Source: an uncultured Lachnospiraceae bacterium (GTDB lineage: Bacteria > Bacillota > Clostridia > Lachnospirales > Lachnospiraceae). Taken from it: a DNA stretch of 64,000 bases. A program made the position numbers and the translations under genes. This document shows positions 16,493-25,853 of the stretch, one piece after another (position 1 is the stretch's first letter; every line of letters begins with the position of its first letter). The stretch is taken from positions 241,831-305,830 of the forward strand of contig CABUPO010000003.1 of NCBI GenBank assembly GCA_902493385.1, in the 5' to 3' direction. Under the pieces are notes generated by a model that was not told the DNA's origin, made no database searches, and saw only the letters and a list, made by a program, of their open reading frames with translations.

Positions 16493-17266
16493 CTATGATT
16501 TTCTAATCCTGGCGAGTTCTGTAAATACTTCATCATTAAGAACCTTAATATATGTACCTTTCATTCCCGAAGAATGTGATTCAATAACACCCGCGCTCTC
16601 AAACTTTCTCAGCGCATTGACTATGACAGACCTTGTAATTCCTACCCTGTCGGCAATCTTGCTTGCTACCAGAACTCCTTCTTTGTTATCAAGCTCGTCA
16701 AACACATGCGTTATTGCTTCAATTTCTGAAAACGACAGCGTATTAATCGCTGACTTTACAATCTGCTGATTTCTTAAAATCTCAGCGTCTTCCTCTTTAA
16801 CTGACCTAAGCATCTCAAGCCCAACAACAGTTGTTCCGTATTCGCTTAAAATTATATCGTCAATATCATATTTGTTATCAAGCCTGTACACAAATAAGGT
16901 TCCAAGCCTTTCTCCCGATATATCTATCGGAACAATAATAGCTTCGTAACCGTTATTACCGCCTTCCGTCAGTCCGAATGTCGTAAGACTTATATTCTCC
17001 ATAGTCGACAGCACATTAAGAAATCTCTCATTGAGTGCAGAATCAACCATATCTCCTTTTTCATCAGGAAGAAGGCTGCTTAATCCCGGAATATCTGTAC
17101 GTATTTTTATCCCAAGCACCTTTCCCTTTTTGCTTATAACAAGTGCATTAGAAGAAAGAACATCGCTTAAAACATCGCAGATATCATTAAACATGAATTT
17201 GACAGATGTATTATTATGAAGAAGCCTGTTAATCTTTCTTGTCTTATCAAGTAATTGAACGCTCAT
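16493..17266 (-). CDS. codY: GTP-sensing global repressor CodY
   Basis: The start is ATG 17266 (MSVQLLDKTRKINRLLH), eight bases after GGAG; the five-codon longer frame is rejected. The 257-residue protein has the N-terminal GAF domain that binds branched-chain amino acids, and a C-terminal winged helix (about residues 200-245) with SKIADRVGITRSVIVNALRK as DNA-reading helix (cited in part). CodY represses nutrient-acquisition and stationary-phase genes when GTP and isoleucine, leucine or valine are high. It lies in the conserved topA-codY-rpsB order. Confidence 0.97.
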   Translation of the reverse strand: MSVQLLDKTRKINRLLHNNTSVKFMFNDICDVLSDVLSSNALVISKKGKVLGIKIRTDIPGLSSLLPDEKGDMVDSALNERFLNVLSTMENISLTTFGLTEGGNNGYEAIIVPIDISGERLGTLFVYRLDNKYDIDDIILSEYGTTVVGLEMLRSVKEEDAEILRNQQIVKSAINTLSFSEIEAITHVFDELDNKEGVLVASKIADRVGITRSVIVNALRKFESAGVIESHSSGMKGTYIKVLNDEVFTELARIRKS

Positions 17267-17294
17267 GACACATACTCCCATGTAATATAATCAA

Positions 17295-17312
17295 GACTCG
17301 CTCCTGCGAGTC
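17295..17312 (-). terminator. Short hairpin between topA and codY
   Basis: GACTCGC and GCGAGTC form a 7-bp stem with a TCCT loop, followed on the minus strand by TTGATTATATT. It could attenuate readthrough from topA into codY, but the U run is weak. Confidence 0.4.
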
Positions 17313-17377
17313 CTGATACATAATGTAAAATGGATATATGTCAGATTATATCATAAATTATCTGATAAAAGCAATAT

Positions 17378-19438
17378 CTATTCCTTTTCTTTATAGCCAC
17401 ATTTATTATCCATGCACACGAGCATATTGCCTTTTATCAAAAGCATCTGGCCACATTCAGGACAAAGCTTTCCGGACGGCATCTGCCATGTCATAAATCC
17501 GCATTCAGGATTATTAATGCATCCATAATACCGTCTGCCCTTCTGTGTCTTTTTAATTACAATATCTCCGCCGCATAAAGGGCATGTGATTCCGGTCTTT
17601 TCAAAATACGGTTTGGTGTTGCGGCACTCAGGGAAGCCAGGGCATGCAAGAAACTTACCGTGCGGCCCATATTTGATAACCATATTTCTTCCACAATGCT
17701 CGCATATCGTATCGGACACTTCATCTTCTATCTTAATTTTCTCAAGCTCTTCCTCAGCATTATCAACTGCCGCCTGAAGATCCGGATAAAAATTACTTAC
17801 GACTGTTTTCCAATTAACAGTACCTTCCTCAACGCAGTCAAGAAGTCCTTCAAGATTAGCTGTGAAATTAACGTCAACTATGCTTGAAAAGCCCTTATTC
17901 ATTATCTCGTTGACTATCTCTCCCAGCTCTGTGACATACAGATTTTTCTTCTCTTTTGCAACATATCTTCTTGCAATAATAGTAGTAATTGTAGGAGCAT
18001 AGGTGCTTGGCCTTCCAATTCCAAGCTCTTCAAGCGTCTTTACAAGCGAAGCTTCTGTAAAATGAGCCGGCGGCTGTGTAAAATGCTGTGCAGCCTCTGT
18101 ATCTGATGCCGTAAGCTTCATTCCAACTTCCAGCTTTGAAGAAATAATATCCGATATCTCTTTATCGTCCTCTGTCTGGTATACGCTCATGTATCCCGAA
18201 AAAACAGACTTGGACGCCGACGCCGTAAACCTGTAACCCGCTCCGTCAAGCTTTATACTTTTTGTCTCAAATTTTGCGGCTTCCATACGGCTCGCAACAA
18301 ATCTTTTCCATATAAGCTGGTACAGCCTGAACTGGTCACGCGCAAGCTGGTCTTTTACCTGAGCCGGCGTGATGTCTACATATGTCGGACGTATTGCTTC
18401 ATGTGCATCCTGAATCTTTCTTCCATCCGCAGACTTCATTTTACTCTTTATTACATACTCGCCGCCATAATTCTCCTCAATAAAACGCCTGCAGGAAACG
18501 TCTGCCTCTTCAGATATTCTTGTAGAATCAGTTCTAAGATATGTTATAAGACCTATCGTACCATGTCCTTTTACAGAAACGCCCTCATAAAGCTGCTGTG
18601 CAATACGCATTGTCTTTTGTGTTGAAAAATTAAGCGTCTTGGATGCTTCCTGCTGAAGCGTACTGGTAGTAAACGGAAGCGGAGCTTTCTTTGTACGTTC
18701 CGAAAGCTTAATATCCTTAACTTCAAATTCAGCTTTCTTTACCGCCTCAATAATCTTATCTGCACTTTCTTTATTGTCTATTGTACATTTACCGTCCTCA
18801 GTACCATAAAAATGAGCTACAAGAGGCTTTTTCTCTCCATCTACCTTAAATGATGCATCAATACTCCAATATTCCGACGGAATAAATGAATTAATCTCTC
18901 TTTCACGATCACATATAATACGAAGCGCTACTGACTGCACTCTTCCCGCGCTGAGACCTCTCTTAACCTTTGCCCAGAGAAGAGGGCTGATTTTATAACC
19001 GATAAGCCTGTCAAGCATTCTTCTGGCCTGCTGCGAATTAACAAGGTCCATGTCTATGTCGCGCGCCTGTTTTATCGACTGCTTAACAGCATTTTTAGTA
19101 ATCTCATTGAATGTAATTCGTCTGGTCTTCTTAGGGTCAAGCTTAAGAGCCTCCATTAAATGCCATGAAATTGCTTCTCCTTCACGGTCCGGGTCGGTAG
19201 CAAGATATACTTTATCAGCTTTCTTTACCGCTTTTCTGAGAGACGCAAGCAGCTCTCCTTTTCCACGTATAGTAATGTATTTTGGTTCAAAATCATTCTC
19301 TACATCTATTCCGAGCGAGCTTTTTGGGAAATTCCTGATATGTCCGTTAGATGCAATTACTTCATAATTCTTTCCTAAAAATTTCTTAATTGTCTCTGCT
19401 TTGGCAGGCGACTCGACTATTACGAGATTATTAGCCAT
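17378..19438 (-). CDS. topA: DNA topoisomerase I
   Basis: The 686-residue type IA topoisomerase has the TOPRIM start NLVIVESPAKAETIKKFLG, the DPDREGEAISWHL acidic motif, the active-site tyrosine in YLRTDSTRIS near residue 300, the GIGRPSTYAPTI block, and three C-terminal four-cysteine zinc ribbons between about residues 570 and 686. It relaxes negative supercoils behind RNA polymerase. It lies 16 bases after dprA, the usual dprA-topA order of Firmicutes. Length is typical. Confidence 0.98.
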   Translation of the reverse strand: MANNLVIVESPAKAETIKKFLGKNYEVIASNGHIRNFPKSSLGIDVENDFEPKYITIRGKGELLASLRKAVKKADKVYLATDPDREGEAISWHLMEALKLDPKKTRRITFNEITKNAVKQSIKQARDIDMDLVNSQQARRMLDRLIGYKISPLLWAKVKRGLSAGRVQSVALRIICDREREINSFIPSEYWSIDASFKVDGEKKPLVAHFYGTEDGKCTIDNKESADKIIEAVKKAEFEVKDIKLSERTKKAPLPFTTSTLQQEASKTLNFSTQKTMRIAQQLYEGVSVKGHGTIGLITYLRTDSTRISEEADVSCRRFIEENYGGEYVIKSKMKSADGRKIQDAHEAIRPTYVDITPAQVKDQLARDQFRLYQLIWKRFVASRMEAAKFETKSIKLDGAGYRFTASASKSVFSGYMSVYQTEDDKEISDIISSKLEVGMKLTASDTEAAQHFTQPPAHFTEASLVKTLEELGIGRPSTYAPTITTIIARRYVAKEKKNLYVTELGEIVNEIMNKGFSSIVDVNFTANLEGLLDCVEEGTVNWKTVVSNFYPDLQAAVDNAEEELEKIKIEDEVSDTICEHCGRNMVIKYGPHGKFLACPGFPECRNTKPYFEKTGITCPLCGGDIVIKKTQKGRRYYGCINNPECGFMTWQMPSGKLCPECGQMLLIKGNMLVCMDNKCGYKEKE

Positions 19439-19454
19439 TACCTCATCTCCTGAT

Positions 19455-20543
19455 TCATATTTTTACATAATAATTATTTGCAGTCTGTTTTATAATATGT
19501 CTCATCTCAAGGTGCAGTACAGCATGCATTATATCTTCAACAGGCATTTTGGTCTCCGCCGCAATCCTGCTTATATGCTTTGGCTCAAAACATAGACTAG
19601 CATACACTATTTTTTCATCTGTGGCAAGGAAATTATTTTTTTTGCATTCAGGCTCATTCTTACTGCGGTATTTTATTGAAAACATATCCAGTACTTCATC
19701 TATATTATCATATAGCGCCGCCCCGTTTTTTATGAGTGCATTACAGCCTGCGCTCATGCTGTCTGTTATACGTCCGGGCACGGCGTATACTTCTTTTCCC
19801 TGTTCCAGCGCGCAGTCAACTGTAATTAATGAACCGCTTTTTTCTCCTGCTTCTACTATTATAACTATATCTGAAAGACCCGATATTATTCTGTTCCTCT
19901 CCGGGAAAAAACCATGATTAGGCTTCGTATAAGGCGGATATTCGGATATTATACTTCCTGTCTTTTTAATCGTCATATATAGTTCGATATTGCTTTTTGG
20001 ATAGCATACATTAACCCCGCATCCCAGTACGGCATGAGTTATTCCTTCTGCGTCAACACAGCCTCTGTGCGCCGCTCCGTCTATTCCACAGGCGAGCCCG
20101 CTTACTACATGTATACCGTATGAAGCCATCTCTTTTGCAATATTATACGCTGTGCTGCGTCCATAATCTGAACATTTCCTTGAACCTACTATCGCAGCCT
20201 GAGGACATCCGCCAATATACGGACTGCCGATATAATATAACGCGTGCGGCGAATCGGGTATATACAAAAGTCTTTCGGGATATCCTAAGCTTTTCGGATA
20301 CAAAAATCCGACTCCCTGATTCTTAAGTCCTGCATATTCATCTTTAATTCTTCTCTCGTCTTTAACTAATATATTATTCTTCTGTACGGATGTAAGAAAT
20401 ACTAATTCCGAAAGCTCATAATCAGATGCATAATATACCGCCCTTGGGTCTTCAAATACATCAAGAAGCTTACTTCTTGTCTTTCTTCCTACCCGCTCTA
20501 TATTCGTAAACCAGTACCAGTATTCAGCCTCTGTCAGTTCCAT
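19455..20543 (-). CDS. dprA: DNA-processing protein A (natural transformation / recombination mediator)
   Basis: The 362-residue protein has the DprA Rossmann core: AAIVGSRKCSDYGRSTA, HVVSGLACGIDGAAHRG, GSIISEYPP, FPERNRIISGLSD and GSLITVDCALEQGKEVYAVPG (each cited in part), then a C-terminal winged-helix region (DprA_WH) near residues 305-355. DprA loads RecA on incoming single-stranded DNA. Its gene overlaps yifB by 10 bases, so the two are coupled. No other competence genes are in the window. Confidence 0.96.
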   Translation of the reverse strand: MELTEAEYWYWFTNIERVGRKTRSKLLDVFEDPRAVYYASDYELSELVFLTSVQKNNILVKDERRIKDEYAGLKNQGVGFLYPKSLGYPERLLYIPDSPHALYYIGSPYIGGCPQAAIVGSRKCSDYGRSTAYNIAKEMASYGIHVVSGLACGIDGAAHRGCVDAEGITHAVLGCGVNVCYPKSNIELYMTIKKTGSIISEYPPYTKPNHGFFPERNRIISGLSDIVIIVEAGEKSGSLITVDCALEQGKEVYAVPGRITDSMSAGCNALIKNGAALYDNIDEVLDMFSIKYRSKNEPECKKNNFLATDEKIVYASLCFEPKHISRIAAETKMPVEDIMHAVLHLEMRHIIKQTANNYYVKI

Positions 20544-22099
20544 ACGAACTCACCCGTCTTATTCCAGAGCCTGTACTCGGCCTTTCTGTAAAATGTCGCT
20601 TCCTCAATATGAGGAACCGCAATATCTTCACTTCCCTCATAATCCGCAATTGTTCTGGCTAACTTTAACAGCTTGTTATATGAGCGCAGGCTTAATCCCC
20701 AGCCATTATATATATCTTCTAAAAGCGAACGTCCCGCACCTGAAACCCTGCACCACTTCTTAATCTCATCAGACGACATACGCGCATTACATTTCACAGA
20801 GCTTTTTTCATATCTTTTATCCTGTATATGCTTTGCCGCATTTACCTTATCTAATATATATGCTGATGAATGCTCATATGTATCGTTATACAGATTATCA
20901 TTAAATTCTACTGTCTCCGCCTCTATAATAATGTCTATCCTGTCAAGAAACGCATGGCTTATCCTTCCGAGATATGAACGGACCTGCTCAGGCGTGCATC
21001 TGCAGCGCGCGGCATCAGGATAATATCCGCACGGACATGGATTCATTGCAGCTACAAGCATAAAATCACACGGATATTCGACTGTTCTGTTCTTCCTTGC
21101 ATGTATGACCTTTCCGGATTCCATAGGAGCGCGCAGCAGTTCAATCGTACTTCTTTTAAATTCAGCAAGCTCATCCAGAAAAAGAATACCGTTATGCGCT
21201 TTCGTAATCTCGCCCGGAACCGGATTGCATCCGCCTCCTATAAGTCCGGCAGGAGATATAGAATAATGCGGCGCGCGAAACGGTCTTACACGTATACTCC
21301 CTTCTTGTCCTTTGTTACCGCTGCATATGCTTCTTATCACAGCAGCTTCCATACTCTCTTCTTCTGTCATTTCGGGCATAATACCCGCAAGCCTTTCGGC
21401 AATCATAGTCTTTCCTGTTCCCGGCGAACCGACAATAAGCATGTTATGCCTTCCGGCTGCCGCAATCTGAGCCGCCCTTTTTAACTGCTCCTGTCCGCAT
21501 ATATCAGAGAAATCACCATATCCGGTATACGCATAATTGTTATCGCCAGCCGTCTCATAAGCATCGCTGACAATATGTGCGTTCAGATTATCTTCTTTAA
21601 TTATGTCAACTGCTTCCGCCAAAGAAGATACTCCTATTATACTGATATCTCGTACCATACATGCCTCGGCGGCATTATATACGGGCACAAAACAATACCT
21701 AAGGCCATTCTCTCTGGCTGAAACTACGGCGGGAAAAATGCCCGTAACCGGATTAATCCTTCCGTTAAGGCTTAGTTCCCCCAAAAACATAATATCGTTA
21801 TACCGTGTGGGATTAACATATCCGAATGCTGCAAAAAGAGCCATTGCAATAGAAAGATCGAATACCGTGCCTTCTTTTCTTATATCTGCGGGCGAGAGAT
21901 TCACAGTCACCCTTTTAGGCTTAAATGCATAGCCGGCATTCTTAATTGAACTTCTTACCCTGTCGGAAGCTTCCTTTACTTCTGAGCCAAGATATCCTAC
22001 CATACGGAATACAGGCAGCCCTTCCGTAACATCTGCTTCAACCTTTACGAGTACAGCTTTTACTCCCATTACTATAGCACAAAAAGACCTACAAAACAT
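20534..22099 (-). CDS. yifB: YifB/ComM-family Mg-chelatase-like AAA+ ATPase
   Basis: The 521-residue protein has the N-terminal ChlI-like domain (VEADVTEGLPVF...VNLSPADIRKEG), Walker A GSPGTGKT, Walker B GILFLDELAEF, and the C-terminal MgChl domain with a helical LRSYNKLLKLARTIAD segment. ComM members are hexameric helicases aiding branch migration during transformation; whether this protein does so is inferred from family and from coupling to dprA. A good AGGAGG site precedes ATG 22099. Length and ends match the family. Confidence 0.95.
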   Translation of the reverse strand: MFCRSFCAIVMGVKAVLVKVEADVTEGLPVFRMVGYLGSEVKEASDRVRSSIKNAGYAFKPKRVTVNLSPADIRKEGTVFDLSIAMALFAAFGYVNPTRYNDIMFLGELSLNGRINPVTGIFPAVVSARENGLRYCFVPVYNAAEACMVRDISIIGVSSLAEAVDIIKEDNLNAHIVSDAYETAGDNNYAYTGYGDFSDICGQEQLKRAAQIAAAGRHNMLIVGSPGTGKTMIAERLAGIMPEMTEEESMEAAVIRSICSGNKGQEGSIRVRPFRAPHYSISPAGLIGGGCNPVPGEITKAHNGILFLDELAEFKRSTIELLRAPMESGKVIHARKNRTVEYPCDFMLVAAMNPCPCGYYPDAARCRCTPEQVRSYLGRISHAFLDRIDIIIEAETVEFNDNLYNDTYEHSSAYILDKVNAAKHIQDKRYEKSSVKCNARMSSDEIKKWCRVSGAGRSLLEDIYNGWGLSLRSYNKLLKLARTIADYEGSEDIAVPHIEEATFYRKAEYRLWNKTGEFVWN

Positions 22100-22182
22100 A
22101 TAATCCTCCTTGTAAGTCCCACATAAGCCATATATAAATCAAACAGCCAAATTAACGTATTACTATAATATCATTTATGTAA

Positions 22183-22635
22183 TTAAGAATCAAGTATTTT
22201 TTTGATTTCTTCCATAAACGTTCCTACGTCTTTAAATTCCCTGTATACCGAAGCAAATCTGACATATGCAACCGCGTCAAGCTCTTTAAGCTTTTCCATA
22301 ACAATCTCTCCGATTGTATTACTTGGAACCTCCTTACATTCAAGATTAAATATAATATTCTCGATTGCATCTACAGTTTCATTTATTTTATCGACCGGAA
22401 TAGGTCTTTTATGGCATGATTTAAAAATACCTTTTTCAATTTTTGTACGGTCGTAAGGTACCCTTGTCAGATCCTTCTTAACTACTACAAGCGGTATTGC
22501 CTCAACCTTCTCATAGGTAGTGAATCTTCTCGAACATTTATCACACTGCCTTCTTCTTCTTATAGAGCTATTATCATCGGCAGGCCTCGAATCAATAACT
22601 CTTGTACCGTCTTCGCCACAAAATGGACATTTCAT
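22183..22635 (-). CDS. nrdR: Transcriptional repressor of ribonucleotide reductase genes
   Basis: The start is ATG 22635 (MKCPFCGEDGTRVIDSR), seven bases after AGGGGGAT; a longer frame running back into ylmC is rejected. The 150-residue protein has the N-terminal zinc ribbon (two CxxC pairs, the second as CDKCSRRFTTYE) and an ATP-cone domain (VVVKKDLTRVPYDRTKIEKG). NrdR binds NrdR boxes and senses ATP/dATP levels. It lies 14 bases downstream of ylmC. Confidence 0.97.
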   Translation of the reverse strand: MKCPFCGEDGTRVIDSRPADDNSSIRRRRQCDKCSRRFTTYEKVEAIPLVVVKKDLTRVPYDRTKIEKGIFKSCHKRPIPVDKINETVDAIENIIFNLECKEVPSNTIGEIVMEKLKELDAVAYVRFASVYREFKDVGTFMEEIKKILDS

Positions 22636-22649
22636 TCGTTCAATCCCCC

Positions 22650-22934
22650 TCACAGCCATTTACATTTACAAATATACTTACTAAGGTCAGCTTCAATCAG
22701 TATAACGTCTGAACCAATCTGTTTTACGCAGCATACCGGAATTACAAATTCTTCCTCCCTGCCAAACATTCCAAACATTTTGCATGGTCCTGGTATAATC
22801 AGATGGGTAATACATCCGCTGCACAAATCAAATTCAATATCCGTTATGCATCCTATACGCTGCCCGTCACATATATTTATTACTTCTTTTTTTTTCAAAT
22901 CACATATTCGCATATAATAAATCAATTCCGACAT
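22650..22934 (-). CDS. ylmC: YlmC/YmxH-family PRC-barrel sporulation protein
   Basis: This 94-residue protein is a small PRC-barrel protein with the family pattern RICDLKKKEVINICDGQRIG, DIEFDLCSGCITHLIIPG and EEFVIPVCCVKQIGSDVILI (in part). YlmC/YmxH proteins are found next to sigG or other sporulation genes in spore formers; their molecular role is poorly known. It lies 24 bases after sigG, between it and nrdR. Codons 15-17 contain a run of nine A, the only odd feature. Confidence 0.88.
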   Translation of the reverse strand: MSELIYYMRICDLKKKEVINICDGQRIGCITDIEFDLCSGCITHLIIPGPCKMFGMFGREEEFVIPVCCVKQIGSDVILIEADLSKYICKCKWL

Positions 22935-22958
22935 GATATTATTATTTATTATATGCAG

Positions 22959-23741
22959 CTATCTTTGTCTTAGATATTCTCTCATGTTTTTAAGAGCTGT
23001 TTTTTCAAGCCTCGACACCTGGGCCTGCGATATATGAATCTCATCCGCTACCTCCATCTGTGTTTTCCCATGAAAATAACGCAGATTAATTATGGATTTC
23101 TCTCTGTCGTTCAAATGGGATAAAGCTTCTTTAACAGAAAGCTCTTCAATCCAATTATCCTCTTTATTCTTCTTATCGCTTATCTGGTCCATAATATACA
23201 GCGTATCTCCGCCCTCCGAATACACCGGCTCATAAAGCGACACAGGATTCTGTATGGCGTCAAGCGCATATAATACTTCTTCCGGGGTAAGCTCAACAGC
23301 TTTTGCAATCTCTTCTATCGTAGGCTCCCTGTCCATTGTTTTTCTGAGATTCTCTTTTGCATACACTGCTTTATAAGCTGTATCTCTTATAGAACGGCTT
23401 ACTCTGATAGAATTATTGTCACGAAGATATCTTCGTATCTCACCTATAATCATAGGTACGGCATAGGTTGAGAATTTAACATTCTGTGTTACGTCAAAGT
23501 GGTCTATTGCCTTCATAAGACCTATACAGCCTATCTGAAACAAATCGTCGATGTCTTCCGTGCTGTTAGAAAATCGCTGAATAATGCTTAGCACAAGCCT
23601 GAGATTTCCTTTGATATATTTTTCCCTTGCTTTTCTGTCACCCTCAAGAATTTTACTGAACAATTCTTCCTTCTCATCATTTTTAAGAAGCGGAAGCCGG
23701 GAAGTATTCACTCCACAAATCTCAACCTTATACTGTGCCAT
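22959..23741 (-). CDS. sigG: Sporulation sigma factor SigG (late forespore)
   Basis: The 260-residue sigma-70 protein begins MAQYKVEICGVNTSRLPLLKN, a start specific to SigG, then region 2 (DDLFQIGCIGLMKAIDHFD, FSTYAVPMIIGEIRRYLRDN), region 3 and region 4 (LRYFHGKTQMEVADEIHISQ, cited in part). It directs late forespore transcription. Usually it follows sigE directly; here about 21 kb of other genes lie between. A small hairpin abuts its ribosome binding site (23756-23773). There is no clear terminator between the alpha-glucuronidase gene and sigG. Confidence 0.97.
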   Translation of the reverse strand: MAQYKVEICGVNTSRLPLLKNDEKEELFSKILEGDRKAREKYIKGNLRLVLSIIQRFSNSTEDIDDLFQIGCIGLMKAIDHFDVTQNVKFSTYAVPMIIGEIRRYLRDNNSIRVSRSIRDTAYKAVYAKENLRKTMDREPTIEEIAKAVELTPEEVLYALDAIQNPVSLYEPVYSEGGDTLYIMDQISDKKNKEDNWIEELSVKEALSHLNDREKSIINLRYFHGKTQMEVADEIHISQAQVSRLEKTALKNMREYLRQR

Positions 23742-23755
23742 ACATTTACATCCTC

Positions 23756-23773
23756 CTAATGTTTTTACATTAG
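23756..23773 (-). promoter_or_regulatory. Hairpin abutting the sigG ribosome binding site
   Basis: On the minus strand CTAATG and CATTAG form a 6-bp stem with a 6-base loop, its 3' arm overlapping the first base of AGGAGG. A GTATA sequence lies about 30 bases upstream and could be part of a SigF-type promoter, but I cannot find a convincing -10 partner. Confidence 0.4.
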
Positions 23774-23811
23774 AAATGATGTACAGTTTGCCACATATTT
23801 ATACTGTATAA

Positions 23812-25836
23812 TTAATAAATTGTTCTGCCAAGTTTATCGCTTACGCCGCTCATTCTGTAGAAATATGTATTAACTCTGTCTCTCCACTCGATTGCGTTAC
23901 AAAGCTGTCTGTTCATCCTTTCTTTCACGCGTTCAAAAACAGCTTCATCAACAGTTCCGTAAAGCTCATTCCATATTTCAAGCATATTACGAACTTCTTC
24001 AACGCCTTCAAAATGCGAATCATAAATATGCTGTATAAGCGTTTTTCCTGTAGATAATATGTAATCATATCTTATATAATGGAAAAACAAAAGCAGCTCC
24101 TCCGGCGTTGTTTCTACCCTCTCATACATGCTTCTTAACGGCTCATTATACTGTGAAGTATATCCTGTTCCGAAACTAACCGTTCTGTCCTGTCCAATAC
24201 CATCACGGTCTGCACGGTTATACGTTCCCCATTTGTCATATTCATACCCGTCGACAAATGGTCCATAATGTGTATTAGGATTGACCATCCAGCCTATACC
24301 TAACGGAGACGTATATTTTTCATAAGTCAGCCATGATTTGCTTATTATGCCGTATACTCTGCCATATACCTCTTTATCTGTACCGAAGGTACATTTTGCC
24401 CATTCAGTACCTATCTCCTCAGCGGACAAATCCGGATTCCAGCATAGCATTGCAAAACCGTAAAGGTTGGCTGCCGCCAAATCATGTCCTGTCCAGTTGG
24501 CGTCGTTACCTGTATTGGTTACTCCGGCAATTCCGCATATACTGTTGCCGTATTCCTTACCCGACACTATACGCTTTACCGAAGCCGTATCAGACGCATA
24601 TGTATTAAAATCGAGTATCTCTTTCCACATAGGAACAAGATAGCATATATCAATCTGCTGTCCCGTATACTCCTGTGCAATCTGAAGCTCAAGAAATACA
24701 TTAGTTTTCTTTAACGCTCCAAATAAAGGCGAAACGGGCTCGCGTACCTGAAAGTCCATAGGGCCGTTCTTAATCTGAAGAACAACATTATCTTCAAATT
24801 CACCATCCAGATGTGCAAAATTATCATATCCCGCTCTTGCCCGGTCGGTTTTTCTGTCGCGCCAGTCCTGCATACAGTTATATACAAAGCATCTCCATAC
24901 TACAATACCGCCATACGGCTTTATTACCCTTGCAAGCATATTGGCGCCGTCCGCATGTGTTCTTCCATATGTGAACGGGCCTGGCCTTCCTTCTGAATCC
25001 GCTTTGACAAGATATCCTCCGAATGAAGGAATAACCTCATATAAATGCTTCGTAGTCCTCTCCCACCATTTAATAACGTCTTCACACAGCGGGTCGCAGT
25101 TATCCGTACCGCCAAGCTCTACAGGAGCCGCAAAATTAATGCTTAAATACAGCTTTATTCCATAAGAATTAAAGATATCGTTAATCTCTTTCACCTTACT
25201 CAGATATGTATCTGTAATAAGCCTTGTCTCAACTGCATGTACATTCACATTATTAATTGTTATGGCATTAATTCCAACCGAAGCCATAAGCCTTGCGTAC
25301 ATATAAGTCCTGTCATTTATAATAATATTATCATTATCATAGAAAAATGAGTTTCCAGAATATCCTCTTTCGATATCCCCCGCCATATTGTCCCAATGAT
25401 TAATCATCCTTAACGGAGCGGCCGGATTCTCGCATACATTCACAGCCTCTATACTTAATCCGCACATAAGCATTCTCATAAGCCTGAACGTACCATACAA
25501 TAATCCCCGGTCGCTTTTTGAACATACTGTAACAAGATTGCTCTTACCGCAGTAATATATACCGTATCCCTCTTCATCAGGAATAAAATCTCCTGTATAC
25601 TGTGCATCATCAACGTCATAAATCTTTAAGACAATACCGTCCTCTGCATTATCTGCATTTGAAGCCTGCGAAAGCTCAATACCATACATTGCACCAAACG
25701 CAGTATTGATTTCTTTTACAGCATTGCTTATACAAACACTTTTAATACTGCAGTATATATGCGTCAGCTTTTTTATTTCATCAGAAGCCTTCGGAACAGA
25801 CCGGTAATTAAGCCAGCCGTCTTCGTAATCCTTCAT
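23812..25836 (-). CDS. aguA: GH67 alpha-glucuronidase
   Basis: The start is ATG 25836 (MKDYEDGWLNYR), eight bases after GGAGG; an ATG six codons earlier contains that site within its own codons. The 674-residue protein has the GH67 layout: N-terminal alpha/beta domain, a TIM barrel with catalytic acid in KADSEGRPGP, and the two carboxylates of LDGEFEDNVVLQIKNGPMDFQVREP (cited in part), and a helical C-terminus. It removes 4-O-methylglucuronic acid from the non-reducing end of short xylo-oligosaccharides. There is no signal peptide, so it is cytoplasmic. It follows the GH3 gene without a gap. Confidence 0.96.
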   Translation of the reverse strand: MKDYEDGWLNYRSVPKASDEIKKLTHIYCSIKSVCISNAVKEINTAFGAMYGIELSQASNADNAEDGIVLKIYDVDDAQYTGDFIPDEEGYGIYYCGKSNLVTVCSKSDRGLLYGTFRLMRMLMCGLSIEAVNVCENPAAPLRMINHWDNMAGDIERGYSGNSFFYDNDNIIINDRTYMYARLMASVGINAITINNVNVHAVETRLITDTYLSKVKEINDIFNSYGIKLYLSINFAAPVELGGTDNCDPLCEDVIKWWERTTKHLYEVIPSFGGYLVKADSEGRPGPFTYGRTHADGANMLARVIKPYGGIVVWRCFVYNCMQDWRDRKTDRARAGYDNFAHLDGEFEDNVVLQIKNGPMDFQVREPVSPLFGALKKTNVFLELQIAQEYTGQQIDICYLVPMWKEILDFNTYASDTASVKRIVSGKEYGNSICGIAGVTNTGNDANWTGHDLAAANLYGFAMLCWNPDLSAEEIGTEWAKCTFGTDKEVYGRVYGIISKSWLTYEKYTSPLGIGWMVNPNTHYGPFVDGYEYDKWGTYNRADRDGIGQDRTVSFGTGYTSQYNEPLRSMYERVETTPEELLLFFHYIRYDYILSTGKTLIQHIYDSHFEGVEEVRNMLEIWNELYGTVDEAVFERVKERMNRQLCNAIEWRDRVNTYFYRMSGVSDKLGRTIY

Positions 25837-25853
25837 TATATAATCCTCCGACA

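Noticed and set aside
22893..22905. Poly-A run in ylmC as a phase-variation tract
   Set aside because: Nine A in an AT-rich genome coding Lys-Lys-Lys is expected by chance and ylmC is a housekeeping-type sporulation gene.
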